Source: Dolomedes plantarius
Taxonomy: Eukaryota > Arthropoda > Arachnida > Araneae > Dolomedidae
Direction: 5' to 3'
NCBI GenBank assembly: GCA_907164885.2
Contig: OU015499.1
Span: forward strand, 162,643,488-162,707,487
Length of the DNA: 64,000 nt
This document shows, in pieces, positions 1-12,621 of the stretch. The stretch's first letter is position 1; each line of letters starts with the position of its first letter. The notes beneath the pieces were generated by a model. It worked only from the letters and a program-made list of their open reading frames with translations. It ran no database searches and was not told the DNA's origin. Made by a program: the position numbers and the translations under genes.

Positions 1-2735
1 CTAAAAAATTTAATTTGTATGAGTATTACTGTTTTGTATACTATGCATATATGTTTCCTTAATCCCTATTTTGTTAAATCTGGTATTAAACTTTTGCAGT
101 TTCTCTCAGTGCATACATTTATGACTGAAGAATAAAATTTTTTATACTCTATCATGAAAAATGATTTATTGTTTTTTTTATCTGAATGTTTATGAGGAGG
201 ATGGTGTGATTTTCTCTAACCAAGAAGTGTTATAATAGGTATAGTTTAATCTTCATCTCATTTCCTGTAGCGCTGAACTGTATTGTAGAGATCTGACCTA
301 AATATTTCCAGTCTATGAGGAAATCATTTAACTTGATACAAAAAATGAAAAATGTTATGAGATTATCTTATCCTGTAAGAACAAAATGGTTTTCTAATAT
401 TCTCCAAATCATACTATCATTTTATTTATTTTATTTTCCAGTAGATAGGTAATTCGAGATAATCAATCTTATTCTACTTATTCTTAGTTTTTAATTTTAT
501 CTCTTAGCTTTTTTAGATTTATAGTAAAACTATTTTATTATTATCAACAAGTATCGACAGTATTTAACAGATAATACAAGTCAGTTCGCATTTTGGGTCC
601 CAGTGTACATTTTTATAAGTATAGATCATTTTTATAGTACATTTTTGCAGAATTAGATCATTTATTTCTTGTACTTTTATTACATAGTAGTCCCCCTTTG
701 TGCTTACATAGCTAGCTTAGTGGGTGTATGCAATTCAGAATTGGAAAAAATGTTTCCGGTTCTTATCACCCAATCTCAAAGAATGTCATAAATCTCTAGC
801 ATTACTCTTTAGTCATAGACTTTGTTAAGGACTCTTTGGCCCAACATCCACTGTGAATACAATAGAAAATAAAGACTTTTTTCCGTGGAAAGGCATAAAT
901 GTGCATTTATAAGAATAAAATTTAATATAAAAGCTTGCGTAACCATATTTAATATCCATCCGTCATGAAAAAGTGTAAAAAATGAATGCCAAATGAGGAA
1001 GACGTGCCGCAATCAGGATATATAAAATTGTTTGGAACTTTTTATAGAAAGGCCAAAATCCAAAAACATAATTTTTTATAAAAATTGAACTTCAGTTAAA
1101 AATTACATAAATTTCAACACATACAGCCCCCCCCCCCCCTCCGAAAAAGTTAATAATTTTTTTTAAAAATTGATAATATAAGATGTAAAATATGAGGAAA
1201 ATATAATATACCAATATCTTTTAAATATAGAAATATAAAAAAAAAACAATTTTTTTTTTCACAAATTTCGTTGATTCTCTGACACTTTAAATTAGCAGAA
1301 ATCACCCAGCACTCCCACTTGACAACTTTTTTTATTCTGAAAAAAAATTTACTATGGGGGAAAGATCTTTGAAATGTACAAATAATGCTGTAAAGCAATA
1401 TCTATCAATGCATTAGTCATTTATTACGAAGCGGTAAAGGCATTTCGGTACGAAAAAATACCGTTCATAAACAAACACCCTCCCGCTCGTTATGAAACGA
1501 GCAAGTACGATAACCTTAAAGTCTGAGATGACCGCGTTGAAATTTTTATTGCCACACTTCACGCATCGGTACGAGGATCGTACTTCAGCCGAAATTTAAA
1601 TTAGACCGATATATAATGTAATTATTTTTGTACTGAAGTGTGTGTGTGTGTGTGTATATGTAATTTTTTCCTTGTGACGGTGTGACATTCTCTCTTTACT
1701 ACAATACCGAGCTGTGTCCAATCAGTATGTGACTGGTTGAGATTCAAGTCACTGCCCAAATTCATTCGGCATATTTTATTTACAACCTGGAGAGTACAAG
1801 AACAAATTACAAAAATAAATTGCGGGAGAACTGACGGGAGTAAAACTTCTTTAAGCAGTTCTGAATTAATATTTCTGTGAAAATTTAAAATTGTTCTCAC
1901 AAGTAAGTTTTAAAGAGCGTTTGGATTTATTTTATTTAGAATTTTTATTGCGTGTTTATAATCTCGCAGTACAATATTTAAAAGGTGTCGGCCTGGAATA
2001 GACCTTATCAGTCTTGTATTCCTGACGTATATCTCATGGACAACAAGACGGCCACAGATAACTGTTTTGAAATGTTTGATTCTCATTATCTGAGGAATCG
2101 CATAAAAGCACTATTGTACAGTAAAGGAACGGAAAGATTTTCAAAGAATTTATACTCTATGTCAATTCTAACGTATTATATACACAACATAAAGATTAAA
2201 ATGGGGTGACATTGGTGAAAAATATTTGTAGCTAGCAAACTACAATCGGAACAAATATACCTAAACAAACCCATAAGCCACGTATTCTTTCTTATTTCGT
2301 GTAATAATTTTGCAATCTATTGGTAACTGAGCTTTTTCATCAGATATTAATCTCTGGAATTTCTCGGAGCACTAAACTTAATTAACGATGAAATTTTTAT
2401 GATTTACGGACGTCTAAAATCATTATAAAGGGGGAAAATATTAATATTGCTTATCCATTATTGATCGGGCCGATAGCAGTAGTTTTTATTGAGATTCCTA
2501 CAAACCGAAATATATCAATTCTCATCACGTCATTATGATCTACCAGGACTAAAGAATAACAATGGCTAAGGAAACTGTTGTCCTAATTATAATAAATTTA
2601 AAATGCTCAATTTAATTAATCCTGAACATAATTTATAACATCTTAGTTTATAGGTATATCATTTCCTAACACAAACTTTTTTATATTGCTGTTGATTTCA
2701 CGTGAAAAATACGAAAAGAGCGTGCTGGTACTGTG
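1..2735. other. Non-coding 5' flank or intron of the zinc-finger exon, unit A
   Basis: AT-rich sequence with no convincing reading frame; the short open frames disagree between the A and B copies. It is homologous to 31,563-34,339 and, inverted and weaker, to about 57,430-59,100 in unit C. It contains a C-run near 1,128 and a TG microsatellite near 1,639. Conservation in all three units up to the splice acceptor fits an intron or promoter flank. I see no promoter motif I would defend. Confidence 0.6.
1638..1654. repeat. (TG)n microsatellite
   Basis: Short perfect TG run. The unit B copy is slightly longer (about 33,197-33,216), a visible length change between the duplicates. Confidence 0.9.
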
Positions 2736-3058
2736 TTAACCTTTTTCACGCCGCACTATGACCGAACGACAACACAAACTGTTTATTGATAAAATTCACA
2801 TTAAAACTCAAACATAATAAATATGGGTAAGTTTTTTTTCAAGAATATTTTATATGATTTATAGCATGTTCCAGAAATGATACATTGGCGGAAAACACTT
2901 AGTTTTTCACATTGTATAAAATATGATTAACGACATTTGACTTCAAATCTCGATTTCCGTGCACAATTTTTTAGTAGTTGTAAGTAAATTTCTAAACGTT
3001 ATTCTGAAATTACACAGGTTAAGCAGAAAAATTCCCTGCTTAAGATATGTGTTTCTGA

Positions 3059-4519
3059 TTATCTGAAAGATTCAGAGCAATGTGCGCGAGGTCCAGGGAC
3101 AGAGTGGATTTTCGGTTTCATGCGAATCAAACACAAAGTTACTTCTCTCCGAAAATTGAGATATGATTGTTCAGCTGTCGTACCTCTGTGCAAATGTGAA
3201 TGCAATATCCATCCAGCAGTGACAGCCATATTTAGAGCATTGTACAATAGATTCCAATACCATTTTTTACTTCTAAACATAATGTCAATATGATCCAAGA
3301 AGTCTTGTCTCGCAAATCCACACCTCCCATTCCCTCACTATACATTTTTATCAGATGTGGCTGAGAAACATCAGTTTTCTTTTTTCATGCTCTACAAAAT
3401 CGCTTGGTTTTACAGTCGCACCCAGTTATAACGAACTTCAAGGGGACCAAATGTTTAGTTCGCTTTTTCCGGTTGTTCGCTATACCCGAACCGTTAAGAG
3501 AAATGCTAGAGTTCACAAAATGTATAACTCATTAGTTGCAATGTGTATTGAATAATAATGTATTAAAAATGATAAAATCTATTAAAAATGATAATGAATT
3601 AAATCGATTACATCAAACTGACACAATACTTATTTAATTACGTAAAATAGGAAAAGCACGGGACCAAAATTTTCGTTCGTTATACCCGTGAGTTCGTTGT
3701 ATACCGGGTTCGCTATAACGGGGTTCGACTGTACTGATAGGCTCATGCGTTGAATAATTGGGTGCTATAGGTACAACAGTACGGTCTTTCGAGCGACAAA
3801 TGTAATATTGACCGTCACTTCAGTACTAAAAATTTCCTCTTTGCCATTTTGGGGCTTTCTTTGGTGATCTGAGAGGTCATCTTCCTGTCCGAAATTCCCG
3901 AATCGTGCCAGTTTCTTTGAAACCCTTTTCAGGCAACTCGGTAAACAGCTTATGTGATGAAAAAGAGTTGTCAAAGAAAATTTCATGCTTTTCTTGATTT
4001 CCAACAGTGGATAGAAGCTCTCACACAACTCTAGATCCAAGAGGATCCAAGGTATTTGCTAAATGCAATAGATATTCTATTGGGAAGAACTTGTGAACTA
4101 TTTCAACTGGAGATAAGGTAACATTTCAGAAATATTTTCAATGCTATCAGTTTTTAGGATTTTTTTCAAACTTGCATTTTTTCCCAGCGATGTTGGATGT
4201 TTTTCTTTTTTGACTTTAGTTTTCGCTTTAAATTAGGTCTTGTCGTTGAAGTTGAAGGCACTTCAAGATCAAATCCGTCTTCATTAGATATTTCATTGTC
4301 ATCTATTTTTGTAGATATTTCGACTTCATCACAAGCATCTACCGCCAGGATAGGCCCAAAAATATCCTCATATATATCTTCCTCATCTGTTAAACATCCA
4401 CTTTCTTCTGGAGGCAGTTGACAAATATCCATACATTCTTCTTTTTCAGAATCATTAGATAATGTGTAAAAATAGTCGAGTGCCTTTTCTACAGTAATAA
4501 ATGGTTTTGAATGAGACAT
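3059..4519 (-). pseudogene. piggyBac transposase remnant, copy A
   Basis: Reading leftward from 4,519, about 117 residues match the acidic N-terminal part of PGBD-type transposases (region with ESGCLTDEEDI). After a stop comes a short LSPVE segment. A large central part carrying most of the catalytic core is missing. The frame then continues with IFFDNSFSSHKLFTELPEKG and GTIREFRTG, a conserved late-core motif, broken by stops. A 319-bp MITE splits the gene here. Beyond it lie MGGVDLRDK and a C-terminal stretch with KKWYWNLLYNALNMAVTAGW. Internal deletion, stops and nested insertion make it non-functional. The family call is strong; the exact break points are approximate. Confidence 0.85.
3413..3731. 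mobile_element. pogo/Tigger-like MITE nested in piggyBac, copy A
   Basis: TA dinucleotides flank a 319-bp element with imperfect terminal inverted repeats, CAGTCGCACCCAGTTATAAC at the left and the complement of CAGTCGAACCCCGTTATAGC at the right. There is no coding capacity. TA target and CAGT-type ends fit a pogo/Tc1-superfamily MITE. It sits inside piggyBac transposase sequence, so it arrived after the piggyBac. It is shared with unit B. Confidence 0.85.
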
Positions 4520-5244
4520 CTGATCAGTGTGAGATATCCTTACTAACGGAAAAAATTTGTAGAGTGGAGGAGAATAATAAGAACTCCTTATAATGTTATT
4601 TTCCAGTATATGTGCCTCACCAGTTCAGTCATAAACGAAGTCTTTGAGCAAACACATGTTTTTCAGGGGCAGCTATGCGTAATTCACTTCAGATCTGTAG
4701 TAGAATGTGTGTGAGAGAGAGGGGGCATGGGAATCGAAAGTAGATCAAAGTAATAAACATCCTTCGTCGACGCTAACTAAAAGCTCTAATATTAGAAATT
4801 TTTTATCAATATTTTTATGCACTGTATTCAAAAGATCTTTATCATATTAAAAAACTAACCTTTACACGCCAATGTTAAATTTCTGGAAAATGCAAATTTC
4901 TTACCTAATAGTAGCAACAAAATGAATTTTTTTTGTCATAACTTATGTTCTACCAAGAAAATGATCATTTTTAATTCCTCTCAATTGTAAAAACATTTGT
5001 TAAATTTTGATATTTATATGAATTTTTAAATTTCGGCGAAAAGTTAGAAAGAAGCCGAAATTGTGATTTTCTCCCTAGACACTATTTATTTTATTAACGT
5101 AACATCGATGCCAAAAAATCAATCCATACTCGTTCTCCTTAATAATTTTTAAAGATTAATACAGATAAAATTGTATATTTCACAGAATTTTGAAGTTGAT
5201 GTTCCATTTATGGAACGTTGACTTGTAAAAGGTTAATACATATC

Positions 5245-5272
5245 ATTCAGTTTCTTTTTCCTGTCTTTACAG
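5245..5272 (+). promoter_or_regulatory. 3' splice acceptor of the zinc-finger exon, copy A
   Basis: A pyrimidine-rich tract ending TTTACAG is followed by GTGCTCGGTACAGATTG. The same exon start follows an acceptor in unit B (exon from 36,852) and, on the minus strand, in unit C (exon from 57,369). A spliced terminal exon with 5' leader exon(s) elsewhere is inferred. Confidence 0.7.
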
Positions 5273-5388
5273 GTGCTCGGTACAGATTGCAAGAGGCGAT
5301 ACTAGAATGTTTGTGGTGTCCACAAATTTAGGACTTCAACGTATTGCTGGCAGTTAGTTATCTTATCATATTGTGCAGAAACGTCGGC

Positions 5389-5418
5389 ATGCCAGAAAAC
5401 GACATATCGTGTATCTAG
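5389..5418 (+). pseudogene. Destroyed native start of zinc-finger gene A
   Basis: The ATG equivalent to the start used in units B and C is present. A 2-bp deletion relative to B puts a TAG in frame after nine codons. About 60 bp further on, A also lacks about 95 bp present in B (equivalent to 37,065-37,159), which encoded the N-terminal linker. The two losses do not restore the frame, so the ancestral start cannot read into the finger array. Confidence 0.85.
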
Positions 5419-5477
5419 TCTAAAAGGACATTCCAGTGAAAACCATTCCTGCCAGCAGAACCCAAATAAAGCCGAAG

Positions 5478-6935
5478 ATGAATTGTGACGGAAGATTTTC
5501 ACAGTTGGCCGCCTTAAATACACATCATTCGTACCATATTGCTGACAATACCCTTAGCACCCACACAGGAGAAAAACCTTTCGCCTGCACTGCATGTGAG
5601 AAAAGGTTTTCTGTACAGGTTGGTCTAGAAAGACATATCCGCACCCATATAAGAGAGAAACTTTTCGCCTGCAGTGTGTGTGGGCAAAAGTTTTCTTTAC
5701 GGAGTAATTTTAAAGTACATCTCCGCATCCACACAGGAGAGAAACCTTTCGCCTGCACTGTATGTGAGAAAAGATTTTCTTCACAGGGTGTTTTAAAAAA
5801 ACATCTGCTCACCCACACAGGAGAGAAACCTTTCGCCTGCACTATATGCGAAAAAAGATTTTCTCAACAGGGTCCTCTTAAAACACATCTCCGCACCCAC
5901 ACAGGAGAGAAACCTTTCGGCTGCACTGTATGTGAGAAAAGATTTTCTCAACAGGGTTCTCTTAAAACACATTTCCGCACCCACACAGGAGGGAAACCTT
6001 TCGGCTGCACTGTATGTGAGAAAAGATTTTCTCAACAAGGTTCTCTTAAAACACATTTCCGCACCCACACAGGAGAGAAACCTTTCGGCTGCACTGTATG
6101 TGAGAAAAGATTTTCTGAACAGGGTTCTCTTAAAAAGCATCTGCGCACCCACACAGGAGAGAAACCTTTCGCTTGCACTGTATGCGAGAAAAGGTTTTCT
6201 TTACATGGTAATTTAAAAACCCATCTCCGCATCCACACGGGAGAGGAACCTTTCGCCTGCACTGTATGCGAGAAAAGATTTTCCCATCAGAGTGCCTTAA
6301 AAACACATCTCCGCATCCACACAGGAAAGAAACCTTTCGCCTGCGCTGTATGTGAGAAAAGATTTTCCCATCAGAGTGCCTTAAAAACACATCTCCGCAT
6401 CCACACAGGAGAGAAACCTTTCGTCTGCACTGTATGCGAGCAAAGGTTTTCTTTACATGGTAATTTAAAAACCCATCTCAGCATCCACATGGGAGAGGAA
6501 CCTTTCGCCTGCACTGTATGCGAAAAAAGATTTTCCCATCAGAGTGCCTTAAAAACACATCTCCGCATCCACACAGGAGAGAAACCTTTCGCCTGCACTG
6601 TATGCGAGCAAAGGTTTTCTTTACATGGTAATTTAAAAACCCATCTCCGCATCCACACGGGAGAGAAACCTTTCGCCTGCACTGTATGTGAGAAAAGATT
6701 TTCTCAACAGGAAGGTCTAGAAGGACATATCCGCACCCATACACGAGAGAAGCCTTTCGTCTGCCCTGTATGTGGGAAAAGTTTTTCTGGACACAGTAAT
6801 TTAAAAACACATCTCCGCATCCACACAGGAGAGAAACCTTTCGCCTGCACTGTCTGTGAGAAAAGATTTTCTAGCCGGGTGACTTTAAAAAAGCATCTCC
6901 TTATCCATGGAGGGAAGACTCTTGGTCTAAACTAA
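5478..6935 (+). CDS. C2H2 zinc-finger protein, copy A (16 fingers, truncated N-terminus)
   Basis: The first in-frame ATG after the broken native start gives 485 residues; the frame is open upstream only from a GTG. A degenerate finger-like segment lacking its first Cys comes first. Sixteen tandem C2H2 fingers of 28 residues follow, mostly [11 protein letters not shown], then a variable helix, then [10 protein letters not shown] linkers, ending [13 protein letters not shown]. Such proteins bind DNA in the nucleus. I see no KRAB, BTB, SCAN or ZAD domain. Variable helix positions repeat in blocks: HQSALKTH and LHGNLKTH alternate over fingers 8-13, a sign of unequal exchange. The intact array with a lost start means either a shortened protein or a young pseudogene. 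Confidence 0.75.
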   Translation: MNCDGRFSQLAALNTHHSYHIADNTLSTHTGEKPFACTACEKRFSVQVGLERHIRTHIREKLFACSVCGQKFSLRSNFKVHLRIHTGEKPFACTVCEKRFSSQGVLKKHLLTHTGEKPFACTICEKRFSQQGPLKTHLRTHTGEKPFGCTVCEKRFSQQGSLKTHFRTHTGGKPFGCTVCEKRFSQQGSLKTHFRTHTGEKPFGCTVCEKRFSEQGSLKKHLRTHTGEKPFACTVCEKRFSLHGNLKTHLRIHTGEEPFACTVCEKRFSHQSALKTHLRIHTGKKPFACAVCEKRFSHQSALKTHLRIHTGEKPFVCTVCEQRFSLHGNLKTHLSIHMGEEPFACTVCEKRFSHQSALKTHLRIHTGEKPFACTVCEQRFSLHGNLKTHLRIHTGEKPFACTVCEKRFSQQEGLEGHIRTHTREKPFVCPVCGKSFSGHSNLKTHLRIHTGEKPFACTVCEKRFSSRVTLKKHLLIHGGKTLGLN

Positions 6936-7090
6936 ATGCGAGAAAACGTTTTCTGATCTCTATCATGTAAAAAAAGACATGTTTTTACCTACACAGAAGA
7001 GGAATCTTTCGTCCTCACTGTGTGAGTGAATTGATTTCTTTCCAGTGTGCTTTAAAAGCGCATCTGCCTACCCTTCCAGTGATATAACCC
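6936..7090 (+). pseudogene. Decayed zinc-finger codons after the stop, copy A
   Basis: Just after the stop the sequence still resembles fingers in shifting frames: codons for CEKTFSDLYHVKK, then a worn linker and another CE..DFF block. The array was formerly longer. Unit B shows the same remnants. Confidence 0.7.
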
Positions 7091-8765
7091 ACTTTCTACT
7101 ATCGTACGAGACGGAATTTTTTGTTCCACCGAGGGGAAAATATCGCTGAAAATCGAATTCAAACTCAGGTTTGACGGTGTTTATTTAAAGGCGATATCAC
7201 ACGTAATTATATTTTGGAATTTATTTAGTGTTTTAGGACATTATTTTTCTTTTGAAATTATTTGTAAATACATCAATGCGCTATCTGTCTCGACCCATGA
7301 TTCTGAATGAGATGGTTTACCCACCCAAATAATTGGAGAAAAAAAACTTGTCATACAAGTTTGACATGAAATGTCACTTTAATAGTTTTTGTTTTTGCCT
7401 AATATAAAATTATAATTTTAAGAATTGACTTTTTCCTACATCTGCTGTGAATGGGAAATGAATATGTATAATGATGTATAAATAAATATTTTATATCTTT
7501 ATATCGAGATTTAATTAATTTCTGCTTTTGTCTCGGTTTTAATTATTTTAAAGTAATTTCGCTTTTGTTAGAAATGTGGTTTGTAATATGCAGCCAAAGT
7601 AATATTTAACGCATGGCGCATCTAATTATACTTTTATATTAGATATCGTCTCAAATTTTTATGTATGACATGTATAATTTTCATTTCGAACTCTTGGAAA
7701 ATGTTTATATATTACACCATGTCTCGTGTGTTGAATAATTGACTCTACTGGGTCTTGGAAGATACGAGGGTCGTTTCAAAAGTAGTAATGCACAAGCCAG
7801 CGCCTTTTCGCCCGGTATGATACGAAAAATTTGCAGTTGAGGACTAGAGGAATATTCACGTGTCTGGAAGTTTTCTAGCGTGTTTTGTTTTGAAGGGCAA
7901 TTTTCTGAAATTGAGTCTGCGGGCGTCTCGGGGAATGTGAGTGTAGAAGATGAAAGATCACATATAAAGCTTGAAATTTTGTGCTCGGTGGGTTCCTCGC
8001 TTCTGGACATCTGAACAAAACCAAACTTCTGGACGTTGCATTGTTGAAACATTTGCTCAGTCGACGTTTTTCTTTGAAGAGCTTTCTTAAGCCGTTACCC
8101 GAGTCATCAGAGGATTCGGCAAAAGGAGCTTGCAGCAAGGAATAAATAATTTTCCTAGATGTTGGGACTCTGTTATTGAGAAGCAGGGGACTATATAGAT
8201 GGACTGTCGAGTGAAATTTTCAGAAATCAAATATGTATATGAAAACTAATTTAGTGCGCATTACTTCTGAAATGTCCCTCGTATTTAGACAGGAAACGCG
8301 ATGCTTTCACTCTGAGAGCGGAACCGGTAATGAGAGAGAGCAAAACTTTGGATGTGACGTTTCACAATTTAAGACGAAAGTCTGACTGGTATTTAAATCA
8401 AATTTTTATGAATTTTTAGCAAATTTGCTGGGCAGCTGACATATGCGATAACTTTTGTGTCTTCATCAAATTAAATTTAATATTATCGTACGCGAAAATA
8501 CGCGTGTATCTAAAATTCGTATGAATGTGGAAGCATCAGTTAGAAAATTTATTTTGCGAAAACGACGTGGTCTAAAGGAAATATACTATCTACCTTTAAG
8601 AAATTTCAGAACTACAAGAATATCGTTTCGAATTTACAGTTAGACACGTTTGAGGATAAAACTTCTGCGTCTGTAAAAGATTTAAATGAATGTTTTTTAA
8701 ACAACCCATACAAACAAAAGGTGGATATCCGGCATAAAAACATAGAAATCCACGAAATTCAGGTG
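7091..8765. other. 3' UTR-like and flanking sequence, unit A
   Basis: No coding signal I trust. The first 400 bases, including AATAAA, are conserved with units B and C, as expected for a 3' UTR. Around 8,232 lies the unoccupied TA that holds a Tc1 insertion in unit B. Confidence 0.6.
7481..7486 (+). terminator. Polyadenylation signal AATAAA, copy A
   Basis: An AATAAATATTTTAT string about 545 bp after the stop is conserved at the matching places in B (38,904) and C (55,488, minus strand). Conservation between diverged units supports use as the poly(A) signal, but it is not proof. Confidence 0.55.
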
Positions 8766-8773
8766 ATCTAGAA

Positions 8774-11719
8774 CAGTTTCGCGCAAACTATTTTCATTTG
8801 CGACCCCTATTTTGTGAAAAATTTTGTCTCGATCCCTGGATAGACAGTAGACGTTTTGTTTAATCGTCAACGAAGTTGCATTGAAATTCTTTCTAGGATT
8901 TGCTCCTACAGGGTGTTTTTAAAAGAGTGTCGTGACGTCATCGATTGAAACAACGCCTTTTTAAAATAGCGCACCAAACTAATAAACCGTCATAAAAATG
9001 TTATAAAAGTTATAAGATCATAAAAATCAGTTAATGAATCAACGCATAATTATTTGAAACAATGCTTTATTTATGGATATGGGTATAAATATATTTTTTT
9101 TAATGAAAAATACTTTTTAAAAACTTTTCATCATAAGCAGTCAATGTGAAGTATGTGCTTGCAAAGAGCTCATGATTGCTTCTATGTTCGGATCTGTATT
9201 GGAAATCGCAAGCCGTAAGTCATCCTCTCGAACCAATCGAGAGCGATATCTTGATTTAATGGAAACTAATTTTGAAAAGCCGGATTCACATGAGTAGGTC
9301 GATGCAATCTGAAACAAAATATTGATTGCCTTTCTCTTATCGACATATTCGTTTCCAATCGATAACCAAAATTTTTGGCAAGTCAGAGAGTTAAGAATGC
9401 GCAGTGTTTCGTCGCTTGAAACATCAATTGACTGTTCTTTTTCATTTAAAGGAATATTGGTAATAATAATATCAAACGAAAATGGATCACGGATCCTACC
9501 TTATTCATTTTCTGGAAATTTTTCGTACCGTTTCGTAAAGTTTTCAACCAATTTTATCAAATGTCGGGAAATGGTGTTTTTAAATAACAAGAAATCTATA
9601 TTATTTTCTTTAGTAAATTCTGAAAAGCACGGGAACATGTCTGTATTGTATTTTGTTCAATTCCCCTTTCCAAAGTATGAGCTTATTCTTAAAAGCTTCA
9701 ATTTTACTGCTTAACGTTAAAATGTGTGTACACTCTCCCTGTTGACTCATATTCAGATCGTGCAGTTTTTCGAAAATATCAACCATGTAACTGAGTTTTT
9801 CGAGCCAATCTTCGTTAATGAATGAACGTGCCAATATATGTTTCTTTTCCGCCAAAAATGTGTAAACTTCGTTTCTCAAATCCAAAATACGTCGCAATAT
9901 TTTGCCGCGTGAGAGCCATCTCACTTCGGTATGTACTAATAATGTCTCGTACGCAGAACCAATCTCATTACAGAGTATTGAAAAGAGACGACTGTTTAGG
10001 CTGCTGCTTTTAATGTAATTAATTACAATTTATATATACAATAGCCGTCGTCTCTGTATAACACTTCCGGGCTGTACTCATCTTTCAATTGCAGCCCTCA
10101 GTAAACAAACGGCCGGTTAGGCTTAATTTCAATTTGAGATGCGGATCAGAATTTTTTCTTACCTAAAAACTAATATCTTCTCCGTCAAATCACGTTTGTT
10201 CGGCCTATTTTTCTATAAAACATTCAGAACTAAAAAAAATTGGATGTTTTTAGCTGTATATTTAACAGTTTTTAAAAATCTGTTTACTTTTGCGATGAAT
10301 TCTGAAAGTAAACAAACTTGAATGTGAATGAATCAAGTGTCTCAAGTATTCATATCGCGTAGTGAGCTGTAAAAATCTGGATGGCAGTCTACTACTCCAA
10401 TCGCATGAAAAACTAAATAAATAAAAAATAATGAAAGGGTTTGCTTTTACAAGGTGTGGATTAAATGAAATATTGTTAGATAATTCGGGGTATTTTTTAA
10501 CTTTCATATAATTTTTCCATTATGACGTCATTATTAGTATTATGACTAATAGGGATGCCCGTTAAAGCTTTCTCAGGATTTGTTGTATATGTTTTCATAA
10601 ATACAGTTTCATTTGTCATACGTTCAGCGCGTCTTTTAAAACATTTTCAGGTTTATTTGCATATTTTTTATGTTTAGTTTCCAAATGTCTTTTTAATTTA
10701 GCAGGTTTAAAACTTTCCTTTGCTAATTTATCCGAGCAATTAACACACAACGTACGTTCTTCCCCATTAACAACGCAAAATGTAAATCCGTATTTAATAA
10801 ACCCTTCTTGATATTTTCTCAATTTTTTATTAGATAACGCATTTCGTTCGATATTTTTTGAAGTAGAAACAGTGCCACTGGATTCATGTTTGTTTGGGTT
10901 TTCATCCACAGTTTTTCAAAGTTTATTAGATGTTGGTCCATTATTCTCATTTGTGTTGTCATTCTTTTCATTATCTGGACGTTGGGCACCTATTTTTAGC
11001 CACTTAGCCATTATGAGTGTATTAAAACTGAAACAAAATTATAAATGAACAATATTTCTATATAACAACATCAAAAAACGGAAAGATTTATACAAAAATG
11101 CATGCAAAATATTTTAGAAAAAACATTTCCTTTATTAACATTTTTATATCTATATTAATTGTTTAAGTAATTGTTTATTATTGCACTCCGAGCACGCTAC
11201 TAAACGCTCCGATACTGAAAAAATAAGTTATGTACATACCTGATAAGAAATTAAGCAGAATTAACAAAAGCAGTATATAAACCAAAACACAATTGCAGAA
11301 TGCAGTTGAATCTTCTGATTGTCAAGCTTGGAACGTCTGCTTTCACTTCGCTGCTGTTGAGATATGGGGAATTCGTTGGCTGGCTGCCAACGGTCTCTGG
11401 CGTTGCGCGGCGGCCATATTGGTTCTTGATGTTTAAATAGGGAATTCGTGTTTCTGCTGTCTACCTTTTGCTTTGCGTAGGAGTGAGCGAGAATGCTGGC
11501 ATCTGTTATAGGTGGAAGTGAGCAGCCGATACCGCGGATCACTCTGCAGGATAACGAAGCCACGTGATAGCGATCGCGAATATAATAATTGTCAGTTTCT
11601 TCGCTTGTATTATTTCCGTTCTTTGAAATGAATTGTTGTAGATTTTTCATAAATGTGAATTTCCTTGAAATTGGCGACCCCCAAAAACTTTCTCGCGACC
11701 CCCGGTTTGCGCACCGCTG
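8774..11719 (-). mobile_element. hAT element with BED-finger transposase, copy A
   Basis: A perfect 8-bp target duplication, ATCTAGAA, occurs at 8,766-8,773 and 11,720-11,727. The ends read CAGTTTCGCGCAAAC and, from the right, CAGCGGTGCGCAAACC, hAT-type termini. Inside are a BED-type zinc finger and hAT catalytic pieces on the minus strand. Unit C has the unoccupied site at 53,698-53,705 (minus strand AACTAGAA). Shared with B, so older than the A/B duplication. Confidence 0.92.
9139..10909 (-). pseudogene. ZBED5/SCAND3-like hAT transposase remnant, copy A
   Basis: The 5' piece (10,909-10,616) encodes a BED finger: KLRKYQEGFIKYGFTFC, then CVNCSDKL, then KLKRHLETKH. About 570 bp without recognisable coding follow, so the middle of the protein is gone. 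From about 10,040 the frame resumes with LNSRLFSILCNEIG and HTEVRWLSRGKILRR, then segments ending in the hAT dimerisation region (TYSCESGFSKLVSIKSRYRS, clearest in copy B). Frameshifts interrupt it. The family is recognised from the combination of BED finger and RWLSRG. Confidence 0.87.
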
Positions 11720-11727
11720 ATCTAGAA

Positions 11728-12613
11728 GATGATTCAACAATAGAACTTTAATCTCGCAATTTGTAAGGAGTTTAGTTTTTGGGAGCGAAATATTTTTACA
11801 AAACTAGTCGGACCCCGTTTTCCAGTTGTCACTCGAATCATGAAGTTTAGTCAATGGCAGTACAGAAAATACACTCGAGCTACTGTTTATGCTATTGTGA
11901 GCGCATGAAAAATGAGTGATTTTAGAAAACAGAAGAATACATCCCTCAAAATTACGAACAGTGAAATTTTGTTACATGGACGGAACATGCGTAGACGAAA
12001 TAATTGCATCGATAGTGAATTTATATAAATTCAAAAAGAATAATTTAATTAATTAATTACTCGTTGATAACAGTTTAAAATATGAATGTAAACAATTCGT
12101 TATCGAATCATTAATTTAACATTAATTATTCAGATTGCTTTGGAGTTGGTTTTTGATCACACAAGTTTTGTTGATAGTTGACTTAATAACGGATTTAATG
12201 AGTGGATATGCTGGAGAATATATTACTTAGCGGATATATTTTATAGGATTAAAAAGAGCTCTCGAATATCTGCTAAAAATTATCGGCTTTAAGTAATAGC
12301 ATATGTGAACAAACAGCATGGAAGTTTTCTTCAAATTCATGAAAGACGGAAATAGTTACGATTTCTTGAACACATCGGATATTTTATCGCTAACATGAGT
12401 ATTCTACGAAACACTCTTGTAAACATATTTTTATTTCACTACAAACACTTTACAACCTTTAAAATTTGCATTTTCTCGCATTCAGCAACATTACAGCGAA
12501 GTAAAAGTGTAACATAGGTTTCCCGAGAGCAAAGGCATAGTTTACACCGAGAGGCCAATTTTTATGACCAACTGACAGTTTTACGCAAATCAGCCACGAA
12601 GTCACGCTATTGC
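11728..12613. other. Non-coding spacer, unit A
   Basis: AT-rich and shared with B (44,291-45,190). I see no gene, repeat array or clear regulatory site. Confidence 0.6.
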
Positions 12614-12621
12614 CGCTTGTT

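Larger units (their letters stand above)
2740..5232 (-). mobile_element. piggyBac-like element, copy A
   Basis: TTAA tetranucleotides flank both sides (2,736-2,739 and 5,233-5,236), and both ends begin CCTTTT when read inward, as piggyBac-superfamily insertions do. Inside is a broken piggyBac transposase on the minus strand and a smaller nested MITE. The right end lies about 36 bp upstream of the zinc-finger 3' splice acceptor. Unit C, read on its minus strand, has matching flanks joined at a single TTAA (about 57,405), so C shows the empty site. The insertion is shared with unit B and so predates the A/B duplication. Confidence 0.88.

Noticed and set aside
4197..4421. Plus-strand frame rich in Phe and Ser
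   Set aside because: Antisense of the acidic N-terminus of the piggyBac transposase.
5436..5477. Start of zinc-finger gene A at 5,436
   Set aside because: The codon is GTG and lies in shifted, non-homologous frame; the first ATG is 5,478.
5525..6810. Long minus-strand open frames opposite zinc-finger gene A (also 37,201-37,602 in B and plus-strand frames opposite C)
   Set aside because: They are antisense shadows of the repeated finger codons and keep the 84-bp period.
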